Shown here piece by piece: positions 63,281 to 64,000 of a DNA stretch of 64,000 bases. Numbering within the stretch: position 1 is the stretch's first letter; the number at the start of each line of letters is the position of its first letter. The stretch is taken from NCBI GenBank assembly GCA_946894095.1, contig OX335656.1, forward strand, positions 4,727,001-4,791,000, given 5' to 3'. A model generated the notes under the pieces. It ran no database searches and was not told where the DNA came from. It saw only the letters and a list, made by a program, of their open reading frames with translations. Source of the stretch: Incurvaria masculella (lineage: Eukaryota; Arthropoda; Insecta; Lepidoptera; Incurvariidae). The position numbers and the translations under genes were made by a program.

Positions 63281-63787
63281 TATCACACACTATCCGACAA
63301 ACCATCTGAAGAAGTGTGATGGTATATTTGTATTGCTCTTGTTATGTGTATGGGCTCGGACACAGATTAGAGCAGTCTGTCTGTCTGCCCCAATTTGTCA
63401 CGTTTTAATCTTATCGGATACAAGTAGGCATCCAGTAATTTGTGTCAGTTACAAAACAATAGTTATCATTCGGGCCGAGATAATCGGTCAACACTTTAAC
63501 CTCAATTCAACCTGTGATTATAAGCAGTGGCGAATACTTTTGTAAACATAGACTTAGTGAACGTTGAAAAAAAATGCGGCAGAGTTTTTTGCCAGCTCTT
63601 CGCTGAAAATATGACAAATCCAAGTGCAGTGTACTGTTTATGGATGATGAATAAACATTAAACAATAAACCTAACCTATCAATACAATCAAACCATGTGT
63701 CTCTTTGGTTAAAATTGGCGGTTTATTTATCCGTTTATTTATATCGTATATTTAGAAATCCCTCGGTTCGTCTTGGTCAAATTGGTT
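63281..63787. other. Intergenic, possible LINE tail
   Basis: GATGATGAATAAACATTAAACAATAAACC near 63640 (an AATAAA-containing tail) suggests an old retroelement 3' end; otherwise unclassified. Confidence 0.35.
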
Positions 63788-64000
63788 TTTTTTAATGTGA
63801 CTGAACATCGATGGCTAATACCACAGCCACCGTCATGATATGAGCCCAACATACCGCATTTCCGGAGGAATTAGATGCCAACCAGGACTTTTATTTATGA
63901 GCACAGCTGCACTTTACTGGATGGAAAACCAGGGCAACTTTTAATTGCCGCTTCGACCATATTTTCATCGAATGCTTTCGGGATTAACCCTACCACCTAG
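63788..64000 (-). mobile_element. tRNA-derived SINE, cut by the window edge
   Basis: Starts with the T-rich tail complement and GATGGCTAATACCACAG, then TTCCGGAGGAATTAGATGCC and TTGCCGCTTCGACC, ending at the window edge in AACCCTACCACCTAG. Same orientation as 51757-52176. Confidence 0.85.

Overview
This is a eukaryotic window, most likely from a lepidopteran insect. It carries two multi-exon genes on the + strand, both with GT-AG introns, set in sequence crowded with short inverted-repeat transposons (MITEs), tRNA-derived SINEs and decayed LINEs. The lepidopteran reading is an inference. It rests on the insect-type gene content, on a repeat family (ends like AGGGTTCCGTACCC and GGCCAAGTGCGAGTC, with (ACGG)n runs) that I associate with moth and butterfly genomes, and on the SINE style.

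Gene 1 (about 14.6-38.9 kb) is the 3' part of the insect scribbler/brakeless gene (sbb), the ZNF608/ZNF609 homologue. Five coding exons join in phase to 2739 nt (912 codons plus stop). The upstream exons lie outside the window or were not recognised. The second visible exon follows a 20-kb intron full of mobile elements. The central exon is extremely GC-rich and carries the single C2H2 finger. The coding region ends in a 56-nt exon. The sequence from 38.9 to about 43.8 kb is a candidate long 3' UTR invaded by MITEs.

Gene 2 (48.5-58.3 kb) is a complete seven-exon ANKLE1/LEM-3 homologue: ankyrin repeats, a long disordered linker, a LEM domain and a C-terminal GIY-YIG nuclease. The seven exons join in phase to 2463 nt (820 codons plus stop). 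An in-frame stop lies just upstream of the start codon, and an AATAAA lies 54 nt past the stop codon.

One further exon-like ORF of unknown identity lies at 8.06-8.31 kb.

The rest is repeat archaeology. Several insertions can be dated relative to one another because the interrupted host sequence is recognisable: a 142-bp TA-flanked MITE inside an RTE-type LINE, a 476-bp CAG-flanked MITE inside a Jockey-type LINE, a 308-bp TTAA-flanked MITE whose empty site survives in a second copy of the same host repeat at 62.4 kb, and a GGCCAAGTG-type repeat nested in a small MITE. There is also a 100-bp tandem array of about ten units, several near-perfect palindromes, and tandem decayed copies of an ANKLE1 exon tail inside the following intron. 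I found no sign of a novel multi-gene system. The most unusual items are the exon-tail duplications and the nested MITEs.
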